From contig JAUIBW010000014.1 of assembly GCA_030427585.1 (NCBI GenBank), forward strand, positions 62,001 through 126,000: a stretch of DNA of 64,000 nt. The letters run 5' to 3'. The notes beneath the pieces are model-generated. The model worked only from the letters and a program-made list of their open reading frames with translations. It was not told the DNA's origin and searched no databases. Every line of letters begins with the position of its first letter. Positions within the stretch are counted from its first letter, which is position 1. Positions 26,313 to 35,346 of the stretch are shown here, one piece after another. The DNA comes from Bacteroidia bacterium. Lineage in GTDB: Bacteria; Bacteroidota; Bacteroidia; Flavobacteriales; Flavobacteriaceae. A program made the position numbers and the translations under genes.

Positions 26313-26651
26313 TTATTCAGAGACCTTGTTTTTAATAATTTTCTGGATCATCATATAGAAACCAATTATAAAGAGTATTGACCCTATAAATGATATGGCA
26401 TTTACTCCAGCATTAATAATAGCATAGAGATCAAATCCCCATGAATCTATAAACATATATAGGAATTGATGTAAAATAGCTACGATCAGAATCAAGATGT
26501 TACCAATAAGTACAAGAATCCCTTCTTTAGTAGATCCTTTCTTACTTATATAATATATCGATAGCACTATAAATACAAGGATCGGTAGAATATAAAACAG
26601 TGCTCCGGTGATTCTGAGTATGATTTCTGATAGGTTTGAACTTGATACCAT
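26313..26651 (-). CDS. Small four-helix membrane protein, paralogue 2
   Basis: A 112-residue protein with about four helices, paralogous to its downstream neighbour. It follows the rmuC gene by 21 bases on the same strand. With equal length and similar helices the pair may form a heteromer, which is inference. No charged residues or motifs inside the helices suggest a transport substrate. Confidence 0.72.
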   Translation of the reverse strand: MVSSSNLSEIILRITGALFYILPILVFIVLSIYYISKKGSTKEGILVLIGNILILIVAILHQFLYMFIDSWGFDLYAIINAGVNAISFIGSILFIIGFYMMIQKIIKNKVSE

Positions 26652-26672
26652 GATTAAAAATATGTTATGTGA

Positions 26673-28019
26673 TTATTCATTTTCTTTGGTAGCTCTTTTA
26701 ATTACAGCTTCGGGTAATGATTTCTTGGCTTTAGCTCCCATTTTTTTTAGTTTTTCGACACTTGTAATCAGATTTCCTCTGCCTTCAACCAATTTGTTCA
26801 TAGCAGCAGAATAATCTTTTTTGGCATCGTCTATCTTTTTACCTACACCGGTAAGATCTTTTACCAATCCTTCAAATTTATCATATAAAGCTCCTGCTTG
26901 TCTTGCAATCTCAATAGCATTACGTTGCTGTTTTTCATTATTCCACATAGTATCAATAGTACGTAAAGTAGCCAGAAGGGTAGAAGGTGTTACAATTACT
27001 ATATTTTTCTCGAAAGCTTGATTGTATAGTTTATTATCCTGATTAATAGCTATTGCAAAAGCAGGTTCTATAGGAACAAACATTAAAATAAAATCTGGTG
27101 ATTCGATATCATACAGATCTTGATAGCTTTTTTCTGAAAGTTGATCTACATGACGTTTTAATGACACGATGTGCTCTTTAAGGTGAGTAGCTCTTAACTC
27201 TTCATTTTCTTCATTGATATAACGCTCATATGCAGTAAGTGCTACTTTAGAGTCAATAACCATTTTTTTATTGTCAGGCAGATAAATCACGACATCCGGC
27301 ATCACTCGTTGCCCATTATCGAGGGTAAAACTTTGTTGCACGAAATACTCTCTATCTTTCTCTAATCCAGACTTTTCTAATACGCGTTCTAATACCAATT
27401 CCCCCCAATTACCTTGCATCTTACTATCACCTTTAAGTGCTTTGGTAAGATTAGTAGCTTCTTTGCTCATCTGTTCATTAAGGTCTTTTAGGCCTACTAT
27501 TTGCTGGCGCAGTGCAGCGTGATAATCAATACTTTCTTTATGGGTTTGCTCTACTTTTTTCTCAAAAGTATTGATCTTTTCCTGTAATGGATTCAGGATA
27601 TTTTTAATATTCTCTTTGTTCTGTTCGGTAAATTTATTAGACTTCTCATCGAGAATTTTATTGGCTAGGTTCTCAAATTCTTTGGTAAATTTTTCCTGAA
27701 GTTTTTCTACTTCTTCTTTCTGAGATGTGTTTTTGAGCTGAAGATTTTCATACTCTGCATTACGACGTGTAAGTTCTGTATTGAGAAAATCTTTTTCCCT
27801 ACGAATCTCTTCACGTTCCTTAATCATTTCAGAAAATTGTTTTTCGGTATTTTTTTTAAGCTCATCAAATTGATTTTGAAGCAAATTTGCTCTTTCATTA
27901 GTGGCACTTTTTTCACTATTGTGTTGTAATGAAGCTACATACTTTCCAATAAAAAAGCCTATAATAACTGATATAATGATTACCCCAACAGCAATAATAA
28001 TCGGTGTGTATTCTGACAT
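26673..28019 (-). CDS. rmuC: RmuC family protein (DNA recombination)
   Basis: A 448-residue protein with an N-terminal transmembrane helix (about 7-29), a long coiled coil (about 35-190) and the RmuC domain (about 195-420), recognisable by KMQGNWGELVLERVLEKSGL, MVIDSKVALTAYERY and ESPDFILMFVPIEPAFAIA. RmuC restrains inversion at short inverted repeats in E. coli and has a nuclease-like (PD-D/ExK) core; VIDSK may carry part of that site. It heads the minus-strand run that continues down to the thioesterase gene. Confidence 0.9.
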   Translation of the reverse strand: MSEYTPIIIAVGVIIISVIIGFFIGKYVASLQHNSEKSATNERANLLQNQFDELKKNTEKQFSEMIKEREEIRREKDFLNTELTRRNAEYENLQLKNTSQKEEVEKLQEKFTKEFENLANKILDEKSNKFTEQNKENIKNILNPLQEKINTFEKKVEQTHKESIDYHAALRQQIVGLKDLNEQMSKEATNLTKALKGDSKMQGNWGELVLERVLEKSGLEKDREYFVQQSFTLDNGQRVMPDVVIYLPDNKKMVIDSKVALTAYERYINEENEELRATHLKEHIVSLKRHVDQLSEKSYQDLYDIESPDFILMFVPIEPAFAIAINQDNKLYNQAFEKNIVIVTPSTLLATLRTIDTMWNNEKQQRNAIEIARQAGALYDKFEGLVKDLTGVGKKIDDAKKDYSAAMNKLVEGRGNLITSVEKLKKMGAKAKKSLPEAVIKRATKENE

Positions 28020-28240
28020 GTAATCTTTTGTTTACTCAAAGATAAAGATAAGCAATGAAAATTTGGATAAAGAGATCAATTTACTTTAAATCCCTATATA
28101 TTTTTTGAGTCACACCATTTGTTATTTGAATTTACTGGCTTAATACTATCTTATACATTGAACTGCCGTTAAGCCATGTAAAAGCAGATAAATATAAGCC
28201 TTGATAATATTCAGGGTTAATTATTCTTTTGGCTACAAAA

Positions 28241-28268
28241 AAGGCTATCTTTTCCGGATAGCCTTTTT
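28241..28268. terminator. Bidirectional-type terminator before the rmuC upstream region
   Basis: AAGGCTATC (28241-28249) pairs with GATAGCCTT (28256-28264) with A runs before and T runs after, so it could act on both strands. It serves the minus-strand lipoprotein gene that ends at 28305. The remaining 220 bases up to rmuC hold its promoter region; nothing else seen. Confidence 0.8.
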
Positions 28269-28304
28269 GAAATGAATATTCTAAAAGTATATATTTTTAA
28301 AAAA

Positions 28305-29336
28305 CTATAGTTTTACTGTAGTTAATGTTGATGTTTGTACTTTTACATCAAATGTAATTTTACCACTAGTTCCGGCACCAGCAACTATTTCGGTAACTTT
28401 TATTACGCCTTTATTTCCATAGCTATCTACAAATTCAATTACATCACCTACATCTAAATTTGTTATTCGTTCATTATTAGACTTTACGATCACATCAAGA
28501 TCTGCTCTTGTTGTTATTCCATCGAAATTTAATGTTGATTCTGCAAAATAGAAATTGTTTAATTCTGCATCAGTAAGCCCTGTTAATGTTGGGATGTTAA
28601 TAATATCATCTGGGTAATCTGCAGCCGAAGCAAAAGAAGCGTTATTTGATACCCCATAGTAATATCCAAAATCCCAGAAAGCAGCATATTCTTCTCCCTG
28701 ATTTATTTTATATATTGTATTGTTAAATAAAGAAATAAAAGACTCAGAGGACCCATCGGCTAATGGAGCTGCCAATATGGTTTGAGTAAAAGATTTTACA
28801 CCATTACCTGTGGCACCATTTCCAGCATTGATGGTTATGGTCCCAAAAGCAAAATCACCTATTGAATTTCGTTTTGATATATCTCTAAAATCTCCTCTTC
28901 CTGTAGTAGCCCATAAGATATAAGTTACGGTTCCATTGGCATTACTTGGTGTATCAAAATCTATATTAAAAGTAAAATCTGTTTTATTATCACTTATTAA
29001 ATCAATAGACCCATCATTCTTTTCATCCACTTCTTGATTAGTGAATTTGAAAGGTTCATTGGCCTCACCATCTTCGCTTTTAGTGATGTATAACCTTCTC
29101 ATTGCTTCTGTTGATTTGAAGGTAACATTTACTTTAAGAGTACTATTAAGATTAGTAGTGGTTGTATTTAGAGTTCTTTCTGATGATCCTTCATTTGTGG
29201 TATTGACGATAATCTCTAGATCTGTGCTTGTATCAGGACCTTGAATATCGTCATTGTCATCACTACTACAACTCCATAGAAGTAGAGAAAGAATCATTAC
29301 GGTAAGAACTGGTTTAAGTTTTAAAATGTTATTCAT
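28305..29336 (-). CDS. Surface-type lipoprotein, unknown function
   Basis: A 343-residue lipoprotein (lipobox LLWSC, about 19-23, followed by the acidic SSDDNDD that in Bacteroidota can favour surface export). The rest is beta-rich with immunoglobulin-like features (LKVNVTFKSTEAMRRLYIT; GTVTYILWATTGRG). No enzyme motif is visible. It is single, with its own terminator. Function not recognised. Confidence 0.75.
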   Translation of the reverse strand: MNNILKLKPVLTVMILSLLLWSCSSDDNDDIQGPDTSTDLEIIVNTTNEGSSERTLNTTTTNLNSTLKVNVTFKSTEAMRRLYITKSEDGEANEPFKFTNQEVDEKNDGSIDLISDNKTDFTFNIDFDTPSNANGTVTYILWATTGRGDFRDISKRNSIGDFAFGTITINAGNGATGNGVKSFTQTILAAPLADGSSESFISLFNNTIYKINQGEEYAAFWDFGYYYGVSNNASFASAADYPDDIINIPTLTGLTDAELNNFYFAESTLNFDGITTRADLDVIVKSNNERITNLDVGDVIEFVDSYGNKGVIKVTEIVAGAGTSGKITFDVKVQTSTLTTVKL

Positions 29337-29498
29337 AATTGCTTATTTTTTTGGGTTTTGGACAAATATAAATCATTTTAATAAGAAGCATGTGCTCATT
29401 TCATATAGAAAGAGTGCTGTAATCATAAAGTATAAGAATAATAAGGGTTAAAAAAGAGATTTTAAGAAGAAATATAAAGTAGTAAGATTATTATCTTG

Positions 29499-30305
29499 TT
29501 AACTTCTTACTTTATATCTCCCGGATTTAGGGTCAAAAAGAATCAGGTCTTCTGGGAAAAGAGATGAAAAAGCTCGGCACTGTACTAATTCTTTGGGCCT
29601 TCCGAATTCGAAACCATCTTTATTCATAACAATCATTTTATCACATAATTGTATTGCAAAATCGATTTCATGAGTTGAAAAAAGAATGGTTTTTCTAGTT
29701 TCAAAGGCCAGGCGTTTAAGTAGTTTTAGGATATAAGCCTTATGATACACGTCTAAGTGAGTGGTGGGTTCATCTAACATGATAAAGGGAGTATCTTGAG
29801 CAATAGCACGGGCGATAAGCACTTTTTGTAGCTGCCCATCACTAAGTTCAAAACATCTTTTGGTTACCAGATCACTAATATGTGTTACTTCGATTGCTTT
29901 TCGTATTTGTTCTATATCTTCTTCTGCCATTTTTCCTACCCAGTTGGTATAAGGTTGTCTGCCCAGAGCCACTAACTCCTGTACTGTTAAGTTTTTTGAA
30001 GCAATTTGTTCTGTTAAAACAATGCTTAATTGCGAAGCTAGTTCAATAGATTTATAAGATTGAAGTTCTATATCAGATAACATGATTTTACCATGTAAAG
30101 CAGGCTGTACACGTGATAGAGTTCGCAATAAAGTAGATTTTCCTATCCCGTTGGCACCTACTAATCCTACTAGTTCTCCTTCGTGTAATTTTAAATTGAT
30201 ATTTGCTGCAATAACGTTTAGTTCCTTTTTGGAGCGATAACCAATAGAGAGATCTTCTGTTTTAAGAACGATATTTAAGGGTTCACTATTAATAGATTTA
30301 GGGAT
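29499..30305 (-). CDS. FecE-type ABC ATPase with no standard start codon
   Basis: The reading frame reaches 30305, well beyond the ATG at 30128. The ATG cannot be the start, because Walker A (GANGIGKST, 30156-30130 on the minus strand) lies before it. Downstream are LSDGQLQK (signature), FIMLDEPTTHLD (Walker B) and STHEIDFA (switch His). The family start would be near KTEDLSIGY (about 30265), but between the stop codon just above 30305 and Walker A there is no ATG, GTG or TTG, only ATC (30305, 30272) and ATT (30293, 30245). So translation uses a rare start, or a frame change exists. It resembles iron-siderophore or vitamin B12 uptake ATPases and follows the GldFG gene by 45 bases, though no FecCD permease is in view. 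Confidence 0.75.
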   Translation of the reverse strand: MPKSINSEPLNIVLKTEDLSIGYRSKKELNVIAANINLKLHEGELVGLVGANGIGKSTLLRTLSRVQPALHGKIMLSDIELQSYKSIELASQLSIVLTEQIASKNLTVQELVALGRQPYTNWVGKMAEEDIEQIRKAIEVTHISDLVTKRCFELSDGQLQKVLIARAIAQDTPFIMLDEPTTHLDVYHKAYILKLLKRLAFETRKTILFSTHEIDFAIQLCDKMIVMNKDGFEFGRPKELVQCRAFSSLFPEDLILFDPKSGRYKVRS

Positions 30306-30349
30306 TTAAGGTTCAAAGTTTTTCTATATCAAATATAAAGAATAGAATT

Positions 30350-32749
30350 TTAAACCATCTTTCTATACTTTTTCTTTCTAATAAACGAAAATAAGAATCC
30401 AAAAATTGCAAGGATAAGCAAAGGAACCAAGATATTAATAACTTGCCATAGCGTTTTATCGGCAACAACTTTTTCTACATTCAGAAATGAAATTTTTACT
30501 TCTTTACTCCTAATTTCGATAAGACCAGAATCATCTAACAAGTAATTTACAGCGTTTAATAAAAACTCTTTATTTCCATATTTTAAATTCATGGTAGGAT
30601 CAAAACCTAACTCTATTGGTTGCCCTTTTCGTATTTGGTTTTTAATAATATCCCCATCGGCAATAACGATCATTTTTGTAGAGGTACTCTTATCTTTATG
30701 GCTGTTAATCTTATAAGGTTTTATTCTGTCTTTATAAGTAGATTTAAAATTACCCTCAAGTAGTACAGCCAGATTTTGAGGCCCTTGATTATAACTGGCA
30801 ATATCTGGTTTTTTTCTAATAATATTTTCTAGTTTTATTTCTTTAGGTACTCCCTCTGTTTTTGATTTATCAGAACTTGTGAGTAGTATTGTCTTTTTTA
30901 TACCATTTTTTAGGGTATCAATCTGGTTCGAAAATTCGAATTTTACAGATTCTGTGTTTTTAACAATGGGATGATTACCAGTGCTTTTGGTCAGTGATCC
31001 GTAAAACCAGGGATATGGAGTAAATTGAGTTTTACTACCTTGTCCAGAAGCTAATACTAGTGGTGCAGAATATAAATCATTTACTAAAACAGGATTGACC
31101 CTTACTCCATAAGAAAATAAGGCATCTCCCAATCTTAGGTCCCGCATAATCGCAACAGAGGATCCTTCGGGATTCATTAAACTATCGATTTCTATAGCTA
31201 CAGATTCTAATAGCCACAAAGATTTTCCCCCGTTCATTACAAATTGATCCAGTACATATTTTTCTTTTTCAGAAAAAGCTTTTGTGGGTTTAGCATTGAT
31301 AATCATATCAAATTTTTGTAACTCTTGTAATGTCTTTGTGGTATTACCCGCTACCGAATCCAGTGTAAATGCTCCTACAAAGTAGTAGTTTTGCAATGTT
31401 TTGATAAAATCGGCAATTTTGATATCAGGTAATTGCCCATTTCCTTTGAGCACTGCAATTTTGTATTTTTTAGGATGTAGTAACTTGGTTAAACCATCTG
31501 CAAAAGCATATTCTAATTGTTGAATAGAACTATTTGCTCGTTCTTCTGAAGTAGCTCCAATAGTATTTTTGACTAAAGAAATTTTTACACTTCGGTTTTG
31601 ATAGCTTAAAATCGCCCAGGGAACTATGGTTTCAATTTCGGTTTTTCCGTTTTCTTGTACACTAACCTCCATTGGAGTCAGGCCAAATTTTTGTAATTCT
31701 GTTATAGTCTGCGCACGTATTTCTTCTTCTTCTAATGGATTGGTGAAAATGTATTGAATATTAGGGTTTATAGTATTAAACTCTTCTAACATTTGTTGAG
31801 TTTCAGATTGTAAACGTCTAAACTCTGAAGGAAAATCTCCTTCTAGTAATACGTCGATAACAACAGGAGCCGCAGCTTCCTTAACCAGATTTTCTGTAGC
31901 TTGAGAAAGTGTAAAACGACCATCTTGGGTAAGATCAAAACGATTGTATAATGAGTTTCCTATCGAAAATAAAACAATAGCAAGGATTAGTGTAATACCA
32001 ATAGGTTTGATTTTCTGTCTGGCAGTACCCTTTTTAAGAATAACACTGGTAAGAACTACAAATAGTAGAATACTACTTAAAAAATAAAAGATATCTCTGG
32101 TGTCTAAAATACCTTGACTCATACGTTCATAATGCAATTGCATTCCTAGTTGTTCGAGGAAAGTATGTATTGATGTTGGCAAGTTGTAATTTGCAAGCCC
32201 GCTGAAACCAAAATAAAAAACGAAACACAGAAACAGAGCAATCAAAAAAGCAACAATCTGATTGTTGGTAATCGAAGAAGAAAATATACCCATTGCAGTA
32301 TAGGATGCCGCAAGTAATAGTAGTGCAATGTATGATCCTATTGTGCTGCCGATATCGAGATTGCCTATTGGTTTTCCTAACTGATAAACAGTAATTATAT
32401 AAAGTAGACTAGGGATTAAAGCAATTAGGATTAAGGACAAACTACCCAGATACTTTCCTAGTATTAGTTGCCAGTTTTTAATTGGCTTTGTAATTAGTAC
32501 TTCTAAAGTTCCTTGTTTTTTTTCTTCTGCAAAACTTCTCATGGTTACAGAAGGGATAAGAAATAGCAATATCCATGGTGCAATCTGGAAAAAAGGAGAA
32601 AGATCTGCAAATCCACTATCCAGGATATTAAATTGTCCTTTAAATACCCATAAAAAGAGCCCGTTAAGAATTAAAAATATAGCAATCACCAAATACCCTA
32701 CGGCTGAGGAGAAAAAGGTATTGATTTCTTTTCGTATTAATGCAAACAT
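30350..32749 (-). CDS. GldF-GldG fusion, gliding-associated ABC transporter
   Basis: A 799-residue protein joining two proteins that are separate in Flavobacterium (GldF about 241, GldG about 561 residues). Residues 1-240 are an ABC-2 permease with six helices (MFALIRKEINTFFSS; RSFAEEKKQGTLEVLITKP). From about 248 the GldG part starts with a membrane helix and NRFDLTQDGRFTLSQAT, continues through the periplasmic ABC_transp_aux domain, and ends with a transmembrane anchor near 770-790. The joint is clean, with no stop or internal start context. GldA, the cognate ATPase, is not in the window. GldAFG is needed for gliding in F. johnsoniae; a role here is by homology. Confidence 0.9.
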   Translation of the reverse strand: MFALIRKEINTFFSSAVGYLVIAIFLILNGLFLWVFKGQFNILDSGFADLSPFFQIAPWILLFLIPSVTMRSFAEEKKQGTLEVLITKPIKNWQLILGKYLGSLSLILIALIPSLLYIITVYQLGKPIGNLDIGSTIGSYIALLLLAASYTAMGIFSSSITNNQIVAFLIALFLCFVFYFGFSGLANYNLPTSIHTFLEQLGMQLHYERMSQGILDTRDIFYFLSSILLFVVLTSVILKKGTARQKIKPIGITLILAIVLFSIGNSLYNRFDLTQDGRFTLSQATENLVKEAAAPVVIDVLLEGDFPSEFRRLQSETQQMLEEFNTINPNIQYIFTNPLEEEEIRAQTITELQKFGLTPMEVSVQENGKTEIETIVPWAILSYQNRSVKISLVKNTIGATSEERANSSIQQLEYAFADGLTKLLHPKKYKIAVLKGNGQLPDIKIADFIKTLQNYYFVGAFTLDSVAGNTTKTLQELQKFDMIINAKPTKAFSEKEKYVLDQFVMNGGKSLWLLESVAIEIDSLMNPEGSSVAIMRDLRLGDALFSYGVRVNPVLVNDLYSAPLVLASGQGSKTQFTPYPWFYGSLTKSTGNHPIVKNTESVKFEFSNQIDTLKNGIKKTILLTSSDKSKTEGVPKEIKLENIIRKKPDIASYNQGPQNLAVLLEGNFKSTYKDRIKPYKINSHKDKSTSTKMIVIADGDIIKNQIRKGQPIELGFDPTMNLKYGNKEFLLNAVNYLLDDSGLIEIRSKEVKISFLNVEKVVADKTLWQVINILVPLLILAIFGFLFSFIRKKKYRKMV

Positions 32750-32818
32750 AGTTTTTTTAGGATTGAGGTTTTTTAAGTTTGTGGTATCAGGAAAACCTGA
32801 AACCAGATATGATAAACT

Positions 32819-33103
32819 TTAAACTTCTGTTACGCTCCAGGCTTCGGGTCTTTGACTAAATTTATTTTTGGTATTTGCCCAAACTCCTTTGAATAACGCA
32901 GAGTTTCTATAGTTATTGAGATGCTCTTCAGATTCCCAATGGCTATAGGTAAAAAATTGATTGGTTTGACTTACATCTCTTACTAGTTTTAGATGGCTAC
33001 AACCTTTAAAATTTCTAATTTTCTCTTTATTTTGTTTGAAGTTCTCTAAAAAAGCATCAATTTGATTGGGTAAGAATCCCATTTTTACGATTCGTATTAT
33101 CAT
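32819..33103 (-). CDS. Antibiotic biosynthesis monooxygenase-type (ABM) protein
   Basis: A 94-residue ferredoxin-like fold protein. The pattern is that of the ABM family: RIVKMGFLPNQIDAFLENF, GCSHLKLVRDV, FFTYSHWESEEHLNNYRNSALF with the conserved W-x-S/E-x-x-x-L-x-x-Y-R. Members are dimeric, cofactor-free quinol oxygenases, heme-degrading enzymes or sensors. Assignment to a substrate is not possible. It is 69 bases downstream of the SAM hydrolase gene. Confidence 0.8.
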   Translation of the reverse strand: MIIRIVKMGFLPNQIDAFLENFKQNKEKIRNFKGCSHLKLVRDVSQTNQFFTYSHWESEEHLNNYRNSALFKGVWANTKNKFSQRPEAWSVTEV

Positions 33104-33171
33104 TTTTTAATTTTCAAAAGTATACATACAAAGGTTTTACAGTTTATTCTCGATTTTTTTTAGATATTAAT

Positions 33172-34002
33172 TTATTCAAAACTAATGCTTACCGTATCCC
33201 TATAGTATAATCCAAAGAGACTAGAAGCTCCTCCTACGGTTTTAGGGTTACTCTTATAAATAGCTAGTTCTAAGTATCCCGAAGAATTAAAGACGGCTAA
33301 TTTTTTACCATCTTCTTCTCGCTTACTTTTTTCGATATCAAAATTAATAGCATCACTATATCTATTATATACATCTTCGAATACGGCTGTACGTGCTGTG
33401 ATTTTAAATTTACGTCCTTTACCGATCTCATCAAATAGCTTACGAGTAATATTGGTAATCAAATTACCATAATTATCGATATAGATAATGCTACCTACAA
33501 TCTGCTTATCTCCAAGATTTACAATAGGAGTAATCCCTTTTATAGTTTTAATTTCTGAGATAGTTTTTCCAATAACTTCTAGTGTACCGCCTCGGGCAAT
33601 ATGACAGGCCACAGCCACAAAAACATCTAACACAGGAAAATTAGAGACAATGGCATCATGAATATTTATTTCGACAACCTTTTCTGGATTAAATTCTGAC
33701 GCAATTAAACCGATTAACCCATTATTGGCACATATAAAGTAATGATCATCTAGTTTTACAGCAATATGTTTATTTTCTGGATTAGGTTCACTATCGATCC
33801 CTACGATATGAATACTTCCTTTTGGGAAACTTTTATAAGCATTTTGTATAATATATGCTGCTTCTGTTATATGAAAAGGTGAAATTTCATGGGATATATC
33901 AACAACTTTGGCATCTGGCAATTCGGTATAAATAGCCCCTTTAACCGCAGATACAAAATGATCTTTGATTCCAAAATCTGTAGTTAAGGTAATAATTGGC
34001 AT
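33172..34002 (-). CDS. SAM hydroxide adenosyltransferase (DUF62 family)
   Basis: A 276-residue enzyme of the fluorinase/chlorinase-like family. ITLTTDFGIKDHFVSAVKG (about 3-21) holds the SAM-binding Asp, and ICANNGLIGL plus IVGSIIYIDNYGNLITNIT are the other signature blocks. Family members of this type hydrolyse S-adenosylmethionine to adenosine and methionine, using water in place of a halide. No 23-residue insertion characteristic of true fluorinase is apparent. Physiological role is unclear. It is divergent from phoH. Confidence 0.87.
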   Translation of the reverse strand: MPIITLTTDFGIKDHFVSAVKGAIYTELPDAKVVDISHEISPFHITEAAYIIQNAYKSFPKGSIHIVGIDSEPNPENKHIAVKLDDHYFICANNGLIGLIASEFNPEKVVEINIHDAIVSNFPVLDVFVAVACHIARGGTLEVIGKTISEIKTIKGITPIVNLGDKQIVGSIIYIDNYGNLITNITRKLFDEIGKGRKFKITARTAVFEDVYNRYSDAINFDIEKSKREEDGKKLAVFNSSGYLELAIYKSNPKTVGGASSLFGLYYRDTVSISFE

Positions 34003-34267
34003 GTATAAGAATTGTTAATATCTTTTAGTTGTAAGCACTTAAAAATATGTAAATTTGTTTTGAAGTTATTCAAAGTTTTTCTTTAGACAACAAAATGATA
34101 ATAAAACCATCGAATGTATTGTTTTCTTGATCACTAATTCATGTAGTGATAATATAAACATTTTGCTCTGTTTTAAATTTCTATTTTGTTTTCCCGACAA
34201 AAACTTGAACAACTTTAGCAAACTTAGTCAATCCTAAAAAAAAATCATACTAAAATTCGTATAGCTT

Positions 34268-35224
34268 TTGAACGAACTTATCATAGAACTTACAGAAATC
34301 AATCCGAGAGAGTTTTTCGGACTTCAGAATAGTAATATTCAATTATTAAAAAAATACTTCCCCAAGTTAAAAATTGTAGCAAGAGGCAGTAAAATGAAAG
34401 TGTATGGAGATGAAGATATGCTCGAAGAGTTTGATATGCGTCTTAATATGCTTCTCGAGCATTTTAGTAAATACAATAAACTGGATGAAAATGTAATCGA
34501 ACGTGTACTCACTAGTGAAAGTAAAGCAGATTATGAAACATCGGCTAATAGTGGAGAAACTTTGGTGCATGGAGTAGGAGGTAAATTGATTAAAGCCCAG
34601 ACAGCTAACCAGCGTAAACTGGTAGAATCCTGTAATAAAAATGATATGGTTTTTGCAATAGGACCAGCTGGTACAGGAAAAACGTATACAGGAGTAGCAT
34701 TAGCTGTTAGAGCACTAAAGGAGAAACAGGTTAGACGTATTATCCTTACGCGACCTGCAGTAGAAGCCGGAGAAAATCTCGGATTCTTACCAGGAGATCT
34801 CAAAGAGAAGTTAGACCCGTATATGCAACCTTTATATGATGCTTTACGAGATATGATTCCTAACGAAAAACTAGATAGTTTTATAGAAAAAGGAGTTATA
34901 CAAATAGCTCCTATGGCATTTATGCGTGGTAGAACATTAGATAATGCTTTTGTAATCCTTGATGAGGCTCAGAATACAACACATGCACAGATGAAGATGT
35001 TCCTGACACGTATGGGTAAGAATGCCAAGTTTATTATTACCGGAGATCCGGGACAGATAGATTTACCAAGAAGGGTTACTTCTGGACTTAAGGAAGCTTT
35101 ACTAGTACTTAAGAATATTCAGGGGATTGGTATGATTTACCTGGATGATAAAGATGTGATTCGTCATAGATTAGTGAAAAAGGTAATTGCAGCCTATAAA
35201 GAAATTGAAAACAGAAATGGATAG
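34268..35224 (+). CDS. PhoH-family ATPase (YbeZ type)
   Basis: A 318-residue ATPase with an N-terminal KH-like RNA-binding region (about 20-65) and the PhoH core. Walker A is GPAGTGKT (132-139) and Walker B VILDEAQNTT (229-238). The start is a TTG at 34268 (MNELIIEL); there is no nearby in-frame ATG before the conserved part. Relatives pair with the YbeY endonuclease and act in rRNA maturation and stress. The 265 bases upstream are shared with the divergent SAM hydrolase gene. purC follows 122 bases downstream. Confidence 0.9.
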   Translation: MNELIIELTEINPREFFGLQNSNIQLLKKYFPKLKIVARGSKMKVYGDEDMLEEFDMRLNMLLEHFSKYNKLDENVIERVLTSESKADYETSANSGETLVHGVGGKLIKAQTANQRKLVESCNKNDMVFAIGPAGTGKTYTGVALAVRALKEKQVRRIILTRPAVEAGENLGFLPGDLKEKLDPYMQPLYDALRDMIPNEKLDSFIEKGVIQIAPMAFMRGRTLDNAFVILDEAQNTTHAQMKMFLTRMGKNAKFIITGDPGQIDLPRRVTSGLKEALLVLKNIQGIGMIYLDDKDVIRHRLVKKVIAAYKEIENRNG

Positions 35225-35293
35225 TTTAGCAGGGGAGTAGGTGAGAACATTTTACTATGAGTAATGCGTTATATATGTATGTTTTACTCACAA

Positions 35294-35336
35294 GCTAAAT
35301 AACTCAAATACTCATGCTAAATAACTCAAATACTCA
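35294..35336 (+). repeat. Tandem 21-base direct repeat in the purC leader
   Basis: The 21 bases at 35294-35314 recur exactly at 35316-35336, separated by one T, ending 10 bases before the purC ATG. No SD-like purine run precedes purC, as is normal in Bacteroidota. The duplication could alter leader length and AT-rich ribosome access, or be a slippage scar. Confidence 0.85.
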
Positions 35337-35346
35337 CAACTAAGTA

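Noticed and set aside
29499..30128. ABC ATPase starting at the ATG at 30128
   Set aside because: This would remove Walker A, which is encoded just upstream in the same frame; a true start must be higher.
29499..30305. GldA, the gliding ATPase
   Set aside because: Sequence matches FecE/BtuD-like uptake ATPases (QELVALGRQPY, THEIDFA), not GldA, despite lying next to GldFG.
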